From contig NZ_JNIS01000001.1 of assembly GCF_000702625.1 (NCBI RefSeq), positions 3,014,685-3,078,684 on the forward strand: a stretch of DNA of 64,000 nt. Reading direction: 5' to 3'. Under the pieces are notes generated by a model that did no database searches, had not been told where the DNA came from, and saw only the letters and a list, made by a program, of their open reading frames with translations. The position numbers and the translations under genes were made by a program. The DNA comes from Exiguobacterium oxidotolerans JCM 12280 (GTDB lineage Bacteria > Bacillota > Bacilli > Exiguobacteriales > Exiguobacteriaceae). Every line of letters starts with the position of its first letter. Position 1 is the stretch's first letter. Positions 1-8,694 of this stretch are shown here, in pieces.

Positions 1-46
1 CAAGCATGAGGCATAAGATGAATGCTAGTTTTGTATTCAAACACAT
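1..46 (-). CDS. 5' end of an unidentified gene cut by the window edge
   Basis: A minus-strand AGGAGG (positions 50-55) lies just upstream of two possible starts, an ATG at 46-44 (3-base spacing) and a GTG at 44-42 (5-base spacing). The ATG frame gives a hydrophobic start (MCLNTKLAFILCLML) that could be a signal peptide or membrane segment; the GTG frame gives a non-hydrophobic start. Only about 15 codons are visible, so no product can be named and the choice of start is open. Confidence 0.3.
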   Translation of the reverse strand, partial: MCLNTKLAFILCLML

Positions 47-231
47 CTACCTCCTAGACTATTGAATCTGTGAAATGGGAATAAAAGACCAAAAATAGGA
101 TAACGCAACAAAAACCCATTCGTCTTTCATTATTAGGAATTAACATTGTTTTTGTGGAAAAAGCAGGGATTTTGAGTGAGAGTGCCGTAATATGCGTTTA
201 AGGACAGTAAATAAAAATCGGAGGAATGAAT

Positions 232-780
232 ATGACTTTTCCTGTTTTACAGACGGAACGATTACAGCTCGTCGAGGTAACGGACGACCATGCGGAAGCA
301 TTATTTGAAATCTTATCGGACGAGGCGGTGACTAGGTTTTACGGCATGGACCCGTTGACATCTGCCGAACAAGGAACCATGATCGTCAAGTCGTTTGATG
401 ACACCTATAAAACAAGACGCGGCATCCGCTGGGGGATGGTCGACAAGGAAACCGGAGCGTTCATCGGGACGATCGGCTTTAATCACTTGAGTGAATACAG
501 CAAGAAAACAGAAATCGGTTTCGAATTAAGTCCCGCTTATTGGGGGAAAGGCTATACATCGGAAGCGGTCCGGGTAATTTTGCGGTATGCGTTTGAAGAA
601 CTTGATTTATTCCGTGTCGGAGCCGTCACCTTCCCGGATAATGTCGCGTCAATCCGTCTCCTCGAAAAACAAGGGTTCGTTCAAGAAGGCAAACTGCGGG
701 GTTATCTCTATCAAGGTGGACGTTCGCATGATGGGTGTTTGTTTTCGATAATTCAACCGGACTGGGTGGTGCAATCATGA
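232..780 (+). CDS. GNAT N-acetyltransferase, RimJ/RimL type
   Basis: Predicted to transfer an acetyl group from acetyl-CoA to an amino group of a protein or small molecule; the acceptor cannot be told from sequence. The 182-residue chain opens with the family strand LQTERLQLVEV, has the acetyl-CoA loop around YWGKGYTSEA, and ends with the helix NVASIRLLEKQGF followed by GKLRGY, the usual order in this group. The ATG at 226 lies one base after the GGAGG, so the ATG at 232 with a 7-base spacing is preferred. The stop overlaps the next start (ATGA), so the two genes are translationally coupled. Confidence 0.85.
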   Translation: MTFPVLQTERLQLVEVTDDHAEALFEILSDEAVTRFYGMDPLTSAEQGTMIVKSFDDTYKTRRGIRWGMVDKETGAFIGTIGFNHLSEYSKKTEIGFELSPAYWGKGYTSEAVRVILRYAFEELDLFRVGAVTFPDNVASIRLLEKQGFVQEGKLRGYLYQGGRSHDGCLFSIIQPDWVVQS

Positions 781-1019
781 AAACACCGCAACGGTATTTC
801 AACATACTTGGACTTTTCCTGATGGGCGGTATTTTTTTAACACTGGTGACGATGCCGGTCGCGATTGATAAAACCGGGCACCTGCACATCGACCGGACAT
901 TGTTTTTACATGATGAAAAATTGTTGTCCTTCACCGTCTTCTTTTTGATTGCATTCGCGCTTTATTTTTTGGTCGTCAATCTACCGGCGTTCACATCCTT
1001 TACACAGAACAAAAAATAA
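777..1019 (+). CDS. Small two-helix membrane protein
   Basis: An 80-residue protein with two hydrophobic stretches (about residues 7-27 and 52-73) separated by a polar segment containing DKTGHLHIDRT. It starts at the ATG that overlaps the stop of the upstream acetyltransferase in ATGA and therefore forms a two-gene unit with it. A longer reading frame from 735 exists but would run deep inside the acetyltransferase. No family recognised; function unknown. Confidence 0.65.
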   Translation: MKTPQRYFNILGLFLMGGIFLTLVTMPVAIDKTGHLHIDRTLFLHDEKLLSFTVFFLIAFALYFLVVNLPAFTSFTQNKK

Positions 1020-1037
1020 TCTTTTAAAAATCATTGA

Positions 1038-1053
1038 ATAACGAGCTAGTTAT
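1038..1053. promoter_or_regulatory. Candidate ArsR operator 1, upstream of arsR
   Basis: Palindrome ATAAC-N6-GTTAT, 14 of 16 positions symmetric, ending in a TATAAT -10 hexamer (1053-1058). A matching site lies between arsR and arsB (1463-1478). The position over the promoter of an arsR-type gene fits autorepression relieved by arsenite. Confidence 0.6.
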
Positions 1054-1113
1054 ATAATAGACTGGTTATGTTAGAACACGTGGCATAGGAAAAGAGGAGG
1101 AGGCGAGGGGCCA

Positions 1114-1422
1114 TTGAACACAGACGTCGAAACAGTCAGTGCCTATTTGAAATTGCTGAGTGACGGAATCCGGCTTGATATGTTGAATCGCCTGCAAGAG
1201 CGTGAACACTGTGTCTGTGATTTCGTCAATGTGTATGGCATATCCCAGCCGGCAATCAGCCGGCATTTGAAATTATTACGGCAAGCGCACATCATCTTGG
1301 AACGACGCGATCGTCAGTGGATTCATTTTCGGCTTAATCCGGACCATTCACACTATGCACTGCTCGTGACGATTTTAGAAACACTCGAACGACCGTCCTT
1401 GACGGAAGGAAATATGTGCTGA
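1114..1422 (+). CDS. arsR: ArsR-family arsenite-responsive repressor
   Basis: A 102-residue winged-helix repressor of the SmtB/ArsR family. It carries the metalloid motif C33-V-C35-D in the position of the classical ELCVCDL motif, and the recognition helix region [18 protein letters not shown]. The last residue is also a cysteine. In this family arsenite or antimonite binds the cysteines and releases the protein from DNA. The start is a TTG at 1114 behind a purine-rich GGAGGAGGCGAGG. It is followed by arsB and a CoA-disulfide reductase on the same strand, and the two matching palindromes flanking it are the likely binding sites. Confidence 0.9.
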   Translation: MNTDVETVSAYLKLLSDGIRLDMLNRLQEREHCVCDFVNVYGISQPAISRHLKLLRQAHIILERRDRQWIHFRLNPDHSHYALLVTILETLERPSLTEGNMC

Positions 1423-1462
1423 CCGGAAAGGTCACTTTTCGGTTGGTCGACAGCGTCCTTAT

Positions 1463-1478
1463 ATAACAAGATTGTTAT
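1463..1478. promoter_or_regulatory. Candidate ArsR operator 2, between arsR and arsB
   Basis: Palindrome ATAACAAGATTGTTAT, 14 of 16 positions symmetric, with the same ATAAC/GTTAT arms as the site at 1038-1053. Its location 50 bases before the arsB start suggests a second control point inside the unit. Confidence 0.6.
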
Positions 1479-1525
1479 GTGAAGTTGCTGAAATTAAAAT
1501 TTTTTATAGAAATGAAGTGACGATT

Positions 1526-2821
1526 TTGACTGGAACACACGTACTTGCGATTGGAATCTTTTTAATCACGTTATTTTTAATCATCAAACAACCAAAAGGT
1601 CTCGGGATCGGTTATTCGGCGATCGGGATGGCCATTATCGCCTTGCTGACCGGCGTCGTCAATCTGGACGATGTCGCGACCGTTTGGGGCATCATCTGGA
1701 ACGCGACGTTTACCTTTATCGCCCTGATCATCATCTCGCTGATTTTAGACGAGATCGGCTTCTTTGAATGGGCCGCCTTACATATGGCACGAATCGCCAA
1801 AGGCGGCGGGTTGAAATTGTTCATCTACATGACGCTGCTTGGGGCAGGGGTCGCTGCCTTGTTCGCAAATGACGGCGCCGCGTTGATTTTGACACCGATC
1901 GTCCTCGCGATGGTCCGGCACTTAAAGTTACCGGATTATGTCGTCCTCGCGTATGTCTTCGCGTCCGGATTCATCGCCGATACGGCAAGTCTGCCGTTCG
2001 TCGTTTCGAACCTCGTCAACATCGTCTCGGCCGACTTCTTTGACATCGGCTTCACAGACTATGCGGCGCGTATGGTGTTCGTCAACGTCTTTGCGGTTTC
2101 CGGGAGCTTACTCGTACTTTATCTTTATTTCCGTAAGAGTATTCCGAAGACTTATGACGTGACACAACTCGTCGCACCACGCGCGGCGATCAAAGATCAG
2201 CGAATGTTCAAATTATCATGGGTGGTCCTCGTGCTGCTTGTCGTCGGTTACTTCACGAGTGATTTCATCGGGATTCCCGTCAGTCTCGTTGCCGGCGTCA
2301 TCGCCTTATTCTTCTTACTGATGGCCCGCCGTTCACCAAGTGTCCCGACGAAACAAGTCATCGCCGGTGCACCATGGGCAATCGTCTTCTTCTCACTCGG
2401 GATGTACATCGTCGTTTACGGGCTTCAAAATGCCGGTCTGACGCAACTTTTAGCGGACATCATCGATGGGTTTGCGACAAATCTCGCCGCTACGACGTTC
2501 GGGATGGGCTTCCTCGCTGCCATTTTATCATCGATCATGAACAACATGCCGACCGTGATGATTGATGCACTCGCGATCGATCTCAGTCAGGCAACAGGAT
2601 CGATCCGGGAGGCCTTGATTTATGCCAACGTCATCGGCTCCGACTTAGGTCCGAAAATCACGCCGATCGGGAGTCTTGCGACGTTACTTTGGTTACACGT
2701 CTTACGGACGAAAGGTGTTAAAATCGGGTGGGGACAATACGTTAAGATTGGAACGATTTTAACGGTTCCGACGCTTGCAATCACCTTACTCGGTCTTTAC
2801 ATCAGCTTGTTACTTTACTAA
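1526..2821 (+). CDS. arsB: Arsenite/antimonite efflux pump ArsB
   Basis: A 431-residue integral membrane protein that closely resembles, as I recall it, the ArsB of staphylococcal plasmids (429 residues), which exports arsenite and antimonite. Recognisable blocks are [62 protein letters not shown] and [21 protein letters not shown]. About a dozen membrane segments are visible. The reading frame can be extended to a TTG at 1472, but that start lies inside the operator; the TTG at 1526 (or GTG at 1517) matches the family N-terminus. No arsA or arsC is present, so the pump would work without its ATPase partner. Confidence 0.92.
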   Translation: MTGTHVLAIGIFLITLFLIIKQPKGLGIGYSAIGMAIIALLTGVVNLDDVATVWGIIWNATFTFIALIIISLILDEIGFFEWAALHMARIAKGGGLKLFIYMTLLGAGVAALFANDGAALILTPIVLAMVRHLKLPDYVVLAYVFASGFIADTASLPFVVSNLVNIVSADFFDIGFTDYAARMVFVNVFAVSGSLLVLYLYFRKSIPKTYDVTQLVAPRAAIKDQRMFKLSWVVLVLLVVGYFTSDFIGIPVSLVAGVIALFFLLMARRSPSVPTKQVIAGAPWAIVFFSLGMYIVVYGLQNAGLTQLLADIIDGFATNLAATTFGMGFLAAILSSIMNNMPTVMIDALAIDLSQATGSIREALIYANVIGSDLGPKITPIGSLATLLWLHVLRTKGVKIGWGQYVKIGTILTVPTLAITLLGLYISLLLY

Positions 2822-2833
2822 GGGGGATTATTC

Positions 2834-4498
2834 ATGAAACTACTCATCATCGGTTCAGTTGCTGCCGGAACATCGGTCGGCGCGAAAGCCCGTCGGAACG
2901 ACGAATCATTACAAATTACGATTTATGACCGCGATCAAGACATTTCATACTCGGGATGTGGGATTCCGTATTTCGTCGGCGGTGAGATTGAAGACATCGA
3001 TACCTTGACACCGCGTGACGCGGCGTTCTTTAAAAAACGTTACAATATCGACGTTAAGACCCAACATAAAGTCGAATCAATCAATCATCAGACGAAGACG
3101 GCGACCATCTTAAATGGCGTAACGGGTGAACGCTTCGAGGATACGTACGATACGCTGGTCCTTGCGACAGGAGCGTCAAGCATCATCCCGCCATTCCCCG
3201 GTGTTGACAAACGAAACGTCTTTTCCGTCCGGAACGTCCAGAACGCCGGAGCGATCCGGTCGTACATCGAGCAACACGATCCGAAGACGGTCACGATTGT
3301 CGGTGGCGGATTCATCGGACTTGAGATGGCGGAACAGTTGACGTACCGCGGCATTACCGTCACGCTCGTCGAACGGTTACCGCAAGTCATGCCGCCGCTT
3401 GATTTTGATATGGCATCACGTGTCGGCGATCATCTTGAAAGTAAAGGCGTCCGGTTGTTGTTAAATGAATCCGTCACGGCATTGACGGGCGAAGGCGACG
3501 TTGAGCAAGTCGAACTCGCGAGCGGAAAATCGATTGCGGCGGATTTCGTCATCCTCTCGGTCGGCGTCAAACCGAACACGGAACTGGCGACGCAAATCGG
3601 CGTCACACTCGGTCAGACGGGGGCGATTGCCGTCAATCCGCAAATGCAGACGAACGTGAAAGATGTCTACGCCGTCGGAGACGTCGCAGAGAGCTTTTCC
3701 GTCATTACGGGCGAAGCAATCTATCGGCCGCTTGGCTCGACAGCAAACAAGATGGGCCGGATTGCCGGGATGGTCATCACCGGGGAAGAGGCAGCACACC
3801 GCGGTATTCTCGGGACGGGCATCTTCAAGGCCTTCGATTTGACCGTCGCCCAGACCGGCTTGACGGAAAAAGAAGCCCTGGCAGCCGGATACGATATTGA
3901 GATTTTACACAACATTAAACCGGACCGCCCTGAGTACATGGGCGGAAAGGACATGGTCATCAAGGCGGTTGCTGACCGTGAAACGGGACGGGTCCTCGGA
4001 GCACAAATCGTTGGACCGCAAGGCGTCGACAAACGGATTGATGTCCTCGCGACGGCAATCACCTTCAAGGCGAAGGCGGAAGACTTATTCCATCTTGATC
4101 TTGCTTATGCCCCACCGTTTTCGACAACAAAAGATCCCGTCCTCTACACGGGGATGGCACTCGATAACGCGATTAAAAAGACGGCCCGTTTAGTGACGCC
4201 GGAAACATTGGTCGAGCAAACAGCGACGGAGGAATCGATTCAAATCATCGATACGCGGTCGAAAAAACAATTCGAAAAAAATCATGTCGACGGCGCGGTT
4301 CATATCCCACTCGGCGAACTGCGGGCGCGGGCTGCGGAACTCGATCCGTCCATCCCAACGGTCGTCTATTGTAATAAAGGCGTCACCGGCAATGCAGCGC
4401 AAAACGTGCTCAAGAATCTCGGGTTTACAGATGTCTGTAACTTGTCCGGTGGAAATACGAACTATCAGCACCTGAAGCATTGTTTTCCTAAGAAATAA
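2834..4498 (+). CDS. cdr: Coenzyme A-disulfide reductase with C-terminal rhodanese domain
   Basis: A 554-residue flavoprotein. Residues 1-445 are a pyridine nucleotide-disulfide oxidoreductase with the single redox cysteine C42 in SYSGCGIPYF, as in CoA-disulfide reductase, an NAD(P)H-binding GGGFIGLEMAE motif and the FAD motif VYAVGDVAE. Residues ~460-554 are a rhodanese domain with the active-site loop VVYCNKGVTGN. The family reduces CoA disulfide, persulfide or polysulfide. It starts 12 bases after arsB behind AAGGGGG, so it belongs to the ars unit; repair of thiol damage caused by arsenic is a reasonable inference. Confidence 0.9.
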   Translation: MKLLIIGSVAAGTSVGAKARRNDESLQITIYDRDQDISYSGCGIPYFVGGEIEDIDTLTPRDAAFFKKRYNIDVKTQHKVESINHQTKTATILNGVTGERFEDTYDTLVLATGASSIIPPFPGVDKRNVFSVRNVQNAGAIRSYIEQHDPKTVTIVGGGFIGLEMAEQLTYRGITVTLVERLPQVMPPLDFDMASRVGDHLESKGVRLLLNESVTALTGEGDVEQVELASGKSIAADFVILSVGVKPNTELATQIGVTLGQTGAIAVNPQMQTNVKDVYAVGDVAESFSVITGEAIYRPLGSTANKMGRIAGMVITGEEAAHRGILGTGIFKAFDLTVAQTGLTEKEALAAGYDIEILHNIKPDRPEYMGGKDMVIKAVADRETGRVLGAQIVGPQGVDKRIDVLATAITFKAKAEDLFHLDLAYAPPFSTTKDPVLYTGMALDNAIKKTARLVTPETLVEQTATEESIQIIDTRSKKQFEKNHVDGAVHIPLGELRARAAELDPSIPTVVYCNKGVTGNAAQNVLKNLGFTDVCNLSGGNTNYQHLKHCFPKK

Positions 4499-4519
4499 GC
4501 GCAAAAATCGCATAAACAG

Positions 4520-4553
4520 GAACCACGCTCCGTCTGACGGAATGTGGTTCTTT
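4520..4553 (+). terminator. Terminator after the ars unit, first of a duplicated pair
   Basis: Stem GAACCAC-N2-TCCG pairing with CGGA-N2-GTGGTTC, followed by TTT. A diverged second copy of the same hairpin occurs at 4825-4858, on the other side of a repeat element. Confidence 0.75.
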
Positions 4554-4824
4554 CAGCGTGCAGACAAACTATTATGAAGCGTGAATATGCTATACCGAGA
4601 GGCAATTCGTTCGCGCTTTCCTGTCTCGCCTCGTCTTCAAAGCGGCAATCTTCCGCGCCGCTACAGCAAAGCTGCAGGGTCGCGACCGATTGCTTTTCGC
4701 TTTAAAAGCGATTCGAGACGGATTGCGCTCTAAACGGTCTTCATGCCCGGCTTGCGCCTCGCCCGAGGAAAGCAACGAAAACAGACGCGCGATCTCCCGA
4801 TAGCACTTTGTCTACAGTCTGCAA
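4554..4824. repeat. Intergenic repeat element, copy A
   Basis: About 270 bases between two copies of the same terminator hairpin. Its start (CAGCGTG.A.ACAAAC, then TTATGAAGCGT and GCAATTCGTTCGC) and its end (GGCTTGCGCCTCGCCCGAGG, then AAAGCAACGAAA and ATAGCAC) match the element at 23869-24184. Copy A lacks the ACTCCTACGGG arm found in that copy and has its own insert after GTTCGCGC. The ends are loosely inverted (GACAAA..CTAT against ATAG..TTTGTC). It has no convincing reading frame. Confidence 0.7.
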
Positions 4825-4858
4825 GAACCACGCTCCGCTAGTCGGAACGTGGTTCTTT
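4825..4858. terminator. Second copy of the duplicated terminator
   Basis: Hairpin with the same arms as 4520-4553 (GAACCACGCTCCG ... GTGGTTC), differing in the loop. It lies 16 bases past the end of the minus-strand lipoprotein gene and can serve transcripts from both sides. Confidence 0.7.
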
Positions 4859-4873
4859 GTCTTGTCTGTTGAT

Positions 4874-5521
4874 TTAATCGTGTAGCGTCACTGTGAAAGG
4901 TTGACCTTTTTTAATGACCTGCTGCTTCGCATCAAGGACGTCACTCGTCAAAAACTCCAGTGTTTCAACGGGACGTTCCGTGATGAAACCGAGGTTGCCG
5001 CTGCGCTGTTCCGATGGTTCGTATGTTCCGGCCAATGCTTCGAGGTACAGGTCATCATCAATTGTTTTTTCTGTCGATTGATTGATTTTTACATGCGCAA
5101 CCGGATTGAACGTGACCGGTTGCTTACTCGTATTCGTAATCGTGACGCGCGTCTTCACCATATCGAACGCTTCTTCATGAGTGAAGCCGTGAAAGAAATC
5201 AATCATCGCGTAACTCGGACGGGTCTGAATGACTTTTACTTCCTCGATCGTCATATCAATCGGTCCAATCGAGTGAGTTTGTTTGACGGACTGGATCTGT
5301 TGTAACGTCAATTCACCTTTGTCGTCACGAACCGTCTGATTCCGTTTCGTCAACATCCGGTCGTCCGGCAATTGCGGGTTCGGCACATAGACGTCCGTCT
5401 TTTCAAGTGCGACGGAGGTGTGCGTGACGGGTGGTGCCGGCACGGCTTGTTGGTCTACTGAAGAATCGCTACATCCGGCGAGGATAGTTCCAAACGTGAT
5501 TGAGAGCAGGAGTCGCTTCAT
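4874..5521 (-). CDS. Putative lipoprotein next to alkaline phosphatase
   Basis: A 215-residue protein with a lipoprotein signal peptide: charged start MKRLLL, hydrophobic core, and the lipobox LAGC with C16, then a serine/proline-rich linker. The rest (about residues 75-215) has alternating strands like a beta-sandwich of the DUF4352/Ig-like kind (TRVTITNTSKQPVTFNP, ending in KKGQPFTVTL). It would sit on the outer face of the membrane. It lies 11 bases downstream of the alkaline phosphatase gene on the same strand and is probably cotranscribed. Function unknown. Confidence 0.7.
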   Translation of the reverse strand: MKRLLLSITFGTILAGCSDSSVDQQAVPAPPVTHTSVALEKTDVYVPNPQLPDDRMLTKRNQTVRDDKGELTLQQIQSVKQTHSIGPIDMTIEEVKVIQTRPSYAMIDFFHGFTHEEAFDMVKTRVTITNTSKQPVTFNPVAHVKINQSTEKTIDDDLYLEALAGTYEPSEQRSGNLGFITERPVETLEFLTSDVLDAKQQVIKKGQPFTVTLHD

Positions 5522-5532
5522 GATGGACCTCC

Positions 5533-6891
5533 TTATTTATTCTTTTTCAAGAGATCAAAAATGATTTTGGCGTGATCCGTATTGTCGACTTGTCCGGCAA
5601 ACCGGTCTTTAGCCGGTCCATAGGCATAGACAGGAACATCTTCTCCCGTATGTCCGCCGGTCGTCCAGCCCGTGTGCGACCGTTGATTGAAGATTTCTTC
5701 AATCGCGTTATCGACGTCTGTCATTTTCTTAGAGGCAGCAGCTCGTTCGACCGAAGTGAATTCCTCTTCCGTCAAAGCCAATTTTTGTTGATCGATGTAC
5801 GTCATCAAGGTCTTGCGGACATCGGCGCCGGAAACGATTTTTTCAGCCATGAAGTCGGGTGTTTTCTTTGCTGCTTTAATCGGCTCGGCGAACCAGTTAT
5901 AAATCCCGTCTGCCCCGATTGAATAGCCACCCGTCGAATGATCGGCCGTCGCGACGACGAGCGTATGCTTGTCCTTTTTCGCAAAGGCGATTGCCGCTTT
6001 AAACGCCCGTTCGAAATCTTCCATTTCACTCATCGCGCCGACGATGTCATTATCATGTCCGGCCCAGTCGATTTGACTCCCTTCGACCATCAGGAAGAAG
6101 CCTTTTTTGTTCGTATCGAGTCGTTTAATCGCCGCATTCGTCATTTGCTCCAATGAGGGAACGGTATTTTCGCGGTCGATTCGTTTCGGTAAACCGCCAT
6201 CGGCAAACAGACCGAGGACTTGCTTGTTGCGGTCGGCATTCAATTCGTCAAGATCCGTCACATAACCGTAGCCGTCTTTTTTAAAGGCTTTCGTCAAATC
6301 GACATCCGGACGGACGAAGTTGGATTTACCGCCGCCGAGTAAAACGTCAATCTTATGTTTCCCGTTAATCCGTTCCTTAAAATAATCATCTGCGATCGCA
6401 TTCATGTTTTTCCGATTTTCGTCATGGGCACCAAATGAGGCGGGTGTCGCATGGGTAATTTCTGACGTCGCGACGAGTCCCGTTGATTTACCGCGTTCTT
6501 TCGCCGCTTCAAGGACGGTCTTGACTTCAGACTTATCGTTGCCGACGGCAATCGCTGCGTTATAGGTCTTGACGCCGGAAGACATCGCGGTTGCAGCCGA
6601 GGCAGAGTCAGTAATGTTTTGTGCCGGATCTTCCGGATAGGTCATTTGCTGACCGACGAGGTACTGGTCGAAGGCTGTTTTTTCGGCAACGGTCGTCGTC
6701 GGATCATTTTTTAAGTAGCGGTGTGCCGACGTATAGGAAACACCCATCCCGTCACCGATTAAAAAGATGACGTTGCGGATTTCCGACGTCTTCTTGTATT
6801 TGCTTTTGGCATCGGCATCCGGTGTCGATACCATCGTGCTGAGCGATAAGGTCGATAGGGCGAGAATCGGGATCAGTCGTTTCAGTTTCAT
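5533..6891 (-). CDS. Secreted alkaline phosphatase (PhoA family)
   Basis: A 452-residue exported phosphomonoesterase that releases phosphate from organic esters outside the cell. A signal peptide (MKLKRLIPILALSTLSL...) is followed by the metal-binding GDGMG (D47), the nucleophile motif TDSAS (S96), the metal ligands in VATADHSTGG, and a C-terminal HTGEDVPVYAYGP histidine. The frame extends upstream to 6945, but the ATG at 6891 has AAGGAGG seven bases before it. Three TATGA/TGTAA-type hexamers at 11-base spacing upstream suggest PhoP control, fitting a phosphate-starvation role. Confidence 0.92.
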   Translation of the reverse strand: MKLKRLIPILALSTLSLSTMVSTPDADAKSKYKKTSEIRNVIFLIGDGMGVSYTSAHRYLKNDPTTTVAEKTAFDQYLVGQQMTYPEDPAQNITDSASAATAMSSGVKTYNAAIAVGNDKSEVKTVLEAAKERGKSTGLVATSEITHATPASFGAHDENRKNMNAIADDYFKERINGKHKIDVLLGGGKSNFVRPDVDLTKAFKKDGYGYVTDLDELNADRNKQVLGLFADGGLPKRIDRENTVPSLEQMTNAAIKRLDTNKKGFFLMVEGSQIDWAGHDNDIVGAMSEMEDFERAFKAAIAFAKKDKHTLVVATADHSTGGYSIGADGIYNWFAEPIKAAKKTPDFMAEKIVSGADVRKTLMTYIDQQKLALTEEEFTSVERAAASKKMTDVDNAIEEIFNQRSHTGWTTGGHTGEDVPVYAYGPAKDRFAGQVDNTDHAKIIFDLLKKNK

Positions 6892-6947
6892 GATAATTCC
6901 TCCTTGGTCATTTAAAGTAAAGTATGTATTGCCTACATTCATCATCC

Positions 6948-6986
6948 TACTGAAAGAATATGAACGGAATATGAGAAAATTGTAAA
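6948..6986 (-). promoter_or_regulatory. Candidate Pho box upstream of alkaline phosphatase
   Basis: On the minus strand, TTTACA, CTCATA, TTCATA and a weaker TCAGTA follow one another at exact 11-base intervals (+ strand 6981-6986, 6970-6975, 6959-6964, 6948-6953). Bacillus PhoP binds TT(A/C/T)ACA-like repeats with this period, and the block lies 57-95 bases upstream of the start codon. Confidence 0.55.
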
Positions 6987-7058
6987 CAATTATGAAGAGG
7001 TAATGACAAGGAGCTAAGAAAAAGAAGTTAGTATGTCTTACGAAACAAATTACGAAAA

Positions 7059-7086
7059 AACTAGTCAGCGAGGTCGCTGACTAGTT
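7059..7086 (-). terminator. Terminator after the 7100-7639 acetyltransferase
   Basis: A near-perfect 13-base inverted repeat, AACTAGTCAGCGA against TCGCTGACTAGTT, with an AAAAAA run on its left that reads as a T tract on the minus strand. Confidence 0.75.
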
Positions 7087-7099
7087 AGTGTGAAGCATA

Positions 7100-7639
7100 T
7101 TAATCGAGGAGTAACCCCATCAGAATCGTATCATAATACAAACCGTCCGCAAGCAGTCGGTCATGCTTGAGCCGTCCTACGACTTGAAACCCGGTTGTCT
7201 GATACAAACGAACGGCCCCTTGATTCGTCTCGACGACGGTCAATTGAATCTTTTGCAGTTCGACCGACCGTGCCCAGTCAAGTGTCGTCTGTAAGAGAGC
7301 CCGCCCGATGCCTTGCCCCCAAAAGTCACGGACGACCCCGACGCCGAAGTCGGCTTTATGTGCGAACCGACGCAAGGGGAAACCGACACAGCGGGCATAA
7401 CCGACGAGTTGTCGATCCACTTCAGCGACGAGCAGGGAGTGGGGAATACCGGTCTCATGCTGAATCAATTGCAGAAATCCCTTTTCATCAAGTACGTCTT
7501 CGCCCGGGAATCGGTCAAAGTGGTCCGTTTCTGCATCGAGTCTCGCGCGCAGTAAAGCAAGCTGTCGTGCATCCGTAGGGTCTGCCGGACGAATCGTGTA
7601 CGTTACAGATTGAATGTTCGCGTCAATTGGATCCATCAT
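7100..7639 (-). CDS. GNAT N-acetyltransferase
   Basis: Predicted acetyl-CoA-dependent N-acetyltransferase of about 179 residues. It shows the GNAT core: strand SLLVAEVDRQLVGYAR, the acetyl-CoA loop FWGQGIGRALLQ (Q/RxxGxG/A type), and the closing strand and helix LTVVETNQGAVRLYQTTGF. Tandem ATGs at 7639 and 7636 follow a GGAGG by 5 and 8 bases; the frame's upstream TTG overlaps that site and is unlikely. Its substrate is unknown. It is monocistronic with its own terminator and faces away from the acetyltransferase at 7789. Confidence 0.85.
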   Translation of the reverse strand: MMDPIDANIQSVTYTIRPADPTDARQLALLRARLDAETDHFDRFPGEDVLDEKGFLQLIQHETGIPHSLLVAEVDRQLVGYARCVGFPLRRFAHKADFGVGVVRDFWGQGIGRALLQTTLDWARSVELQKIQLTVVETNQGAVRLYQTTGFQVVGRLKHDRLLADGLYYDTILMGLLLD

Positions 7640-7788
7640 CTTCGCCTCCAAACTAGTAGAATCAAAATCGCTCCCCTTAAGGATGCCATAAATAATTTAA
7701 AAATGTAAAGTATTTCCATTAAGAGAAACAAAGATTGTCTAGATTGACACATGATAGACTAGAAATAGATTGGAAAGGATGGATGGAG

Positions 7789-8205
7789 ATGGAGATAATT
7801 CAAAACGGTTCGACGGAGGACCGCGAATACATTCGCCAACAATTGATTGGCTTCAACAAAACAAAAGTTCCACTGTCGGTTCAACACGAGACGGAACAAA
7901 TCTGTTTTCTTTTAAAGGAAGATGGCGAAATTAAAGGCGGGTTGACGGGTGAATACGGCTGGAACCATGTCCACGTCTCTTTTTTGTGGCTCGACGAGTC
8001 CGTCAAAGGCGGCGGATACGGCAGCAAATTATTGAGTATGGTCGAAGCCTATGCCAAAGAACGTGCCTGCAGTAAAGTCATCCTCGACACGTTCAGTTTT
8101 CAGGCACCCGGCTTCTATGAAAAAAACGGGTACGTCGAATACGGTCGCTTGGACGATCATCCGGTCGAAGGGATGACGCAATACTTCTACAAAAAATTAA
8201 TGTGA
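7789..8205 (+). CDS. GNAT N-acetyltransferase, small
   Basis: A 138-residue GNAT-fold protein. The acetyl-CoA loop is represented by SVKGGGYGSKLL, followed by the helix AYAKERACSKVILDTFSFQAPGFYEKNGY, where the last part is the typical beta6-alpha4 region. The start is ambiguous between ATGs at 7783 and 7789; an AAGGA at 7775-7779 favours 7789. The frame upstream to 7735 has no ribosome-binding site. Acceptor substrate unknown. Confidence 0.8.
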   Translation: MEIIQNGSTEDREYIRQQLIGFNKTKVPLSVQHETEQICFLLKEDGEIKGGLTGEYGWNHVHVSFLWLDESVKGGGYGSKLLSMVEAYAKERACSKVILDTFSFQAPGFYEKNGYVEYGRLDDHPVEGMTQYFYKKLM

Positions 8206-8217
8206 ATGAATTGTCCC

Positions 8218-8694
8218 TTATTTCTTATAGTAGTAGATCCAGGCTGACATATAGGATAGTGTACCGATTGATAAAACAGCAGCCAGTGCATAAAACGGGA
8301 AGGTGGGGAAACGAGCGCTGAAATAAGGATAGGCTATGAAGGACACCATGACGACGGGAATCGAGACTAAAAATGAGACGTAAGCAATTCGGGTCGCCTG
8401 ACCTGTAATGAAGCGCTCGCGTTCATCGTTATCGGAAAACTCTGGTGTTGTTGTCGACCAGCGTGAAAAACCAAGTGTTTTATTCGTCCGTGAAAAATAA
8501 CCGAGACTGGTCAATAAAACCAGCAACAAAACAATCGGTAAGATGATCGACAGGTCGAGACTCAAGTTGAAGCCTGTTCCTTTAAGCGGATCGTCCTGAA
8601 AAACAACAATCTGACGGGCGATGGAGCTGAGTAAGACAGCAGCTAAGACATACAACAGGACATTAGCGATTGATTGAATGATGACACGTTTCAA
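8218..8694 (-). CDS. Four-helix membrane protein paired with an XRE regulator
   Basis: A 158-residue protein with four hydrophobic segments (about residues 7-27, 46-65, 103-125, 132-155) and a polar loop with SRWSTTTPEFSDNDERER between the second and third. It starts with a TTG whose last bases are shared with the TGA stop of the XRE gene (TTGA), after a GGAGGAGG. This tight coupling of a short XRE regulator to a small multi-helix membrane protein is common in Bacillota, where the membrane partner is often of unknown function. Confidence 0.75.
   Translation of the reverse strand: MKRVIIQSIANVLLYVLAAVLLSSIARQIVVFQDDPLKGTGFNLSLDLSIILPIVLLLVLLTSLGYFSRTNKTLGFSRWSTTTPEFSDNDERERFITGQATRIAYVSFLVSIPVVMVSFIAYPYFSARFPTFPFYALAAVLSIGTLSYMSAWIYYYKK

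Noticed and set aside
1472..1525. Longer ArsB start at 1472
   Set aside because: That TTG lies inside the operator palindrome and the extra residues are not part of the ArsB family N-terminus.
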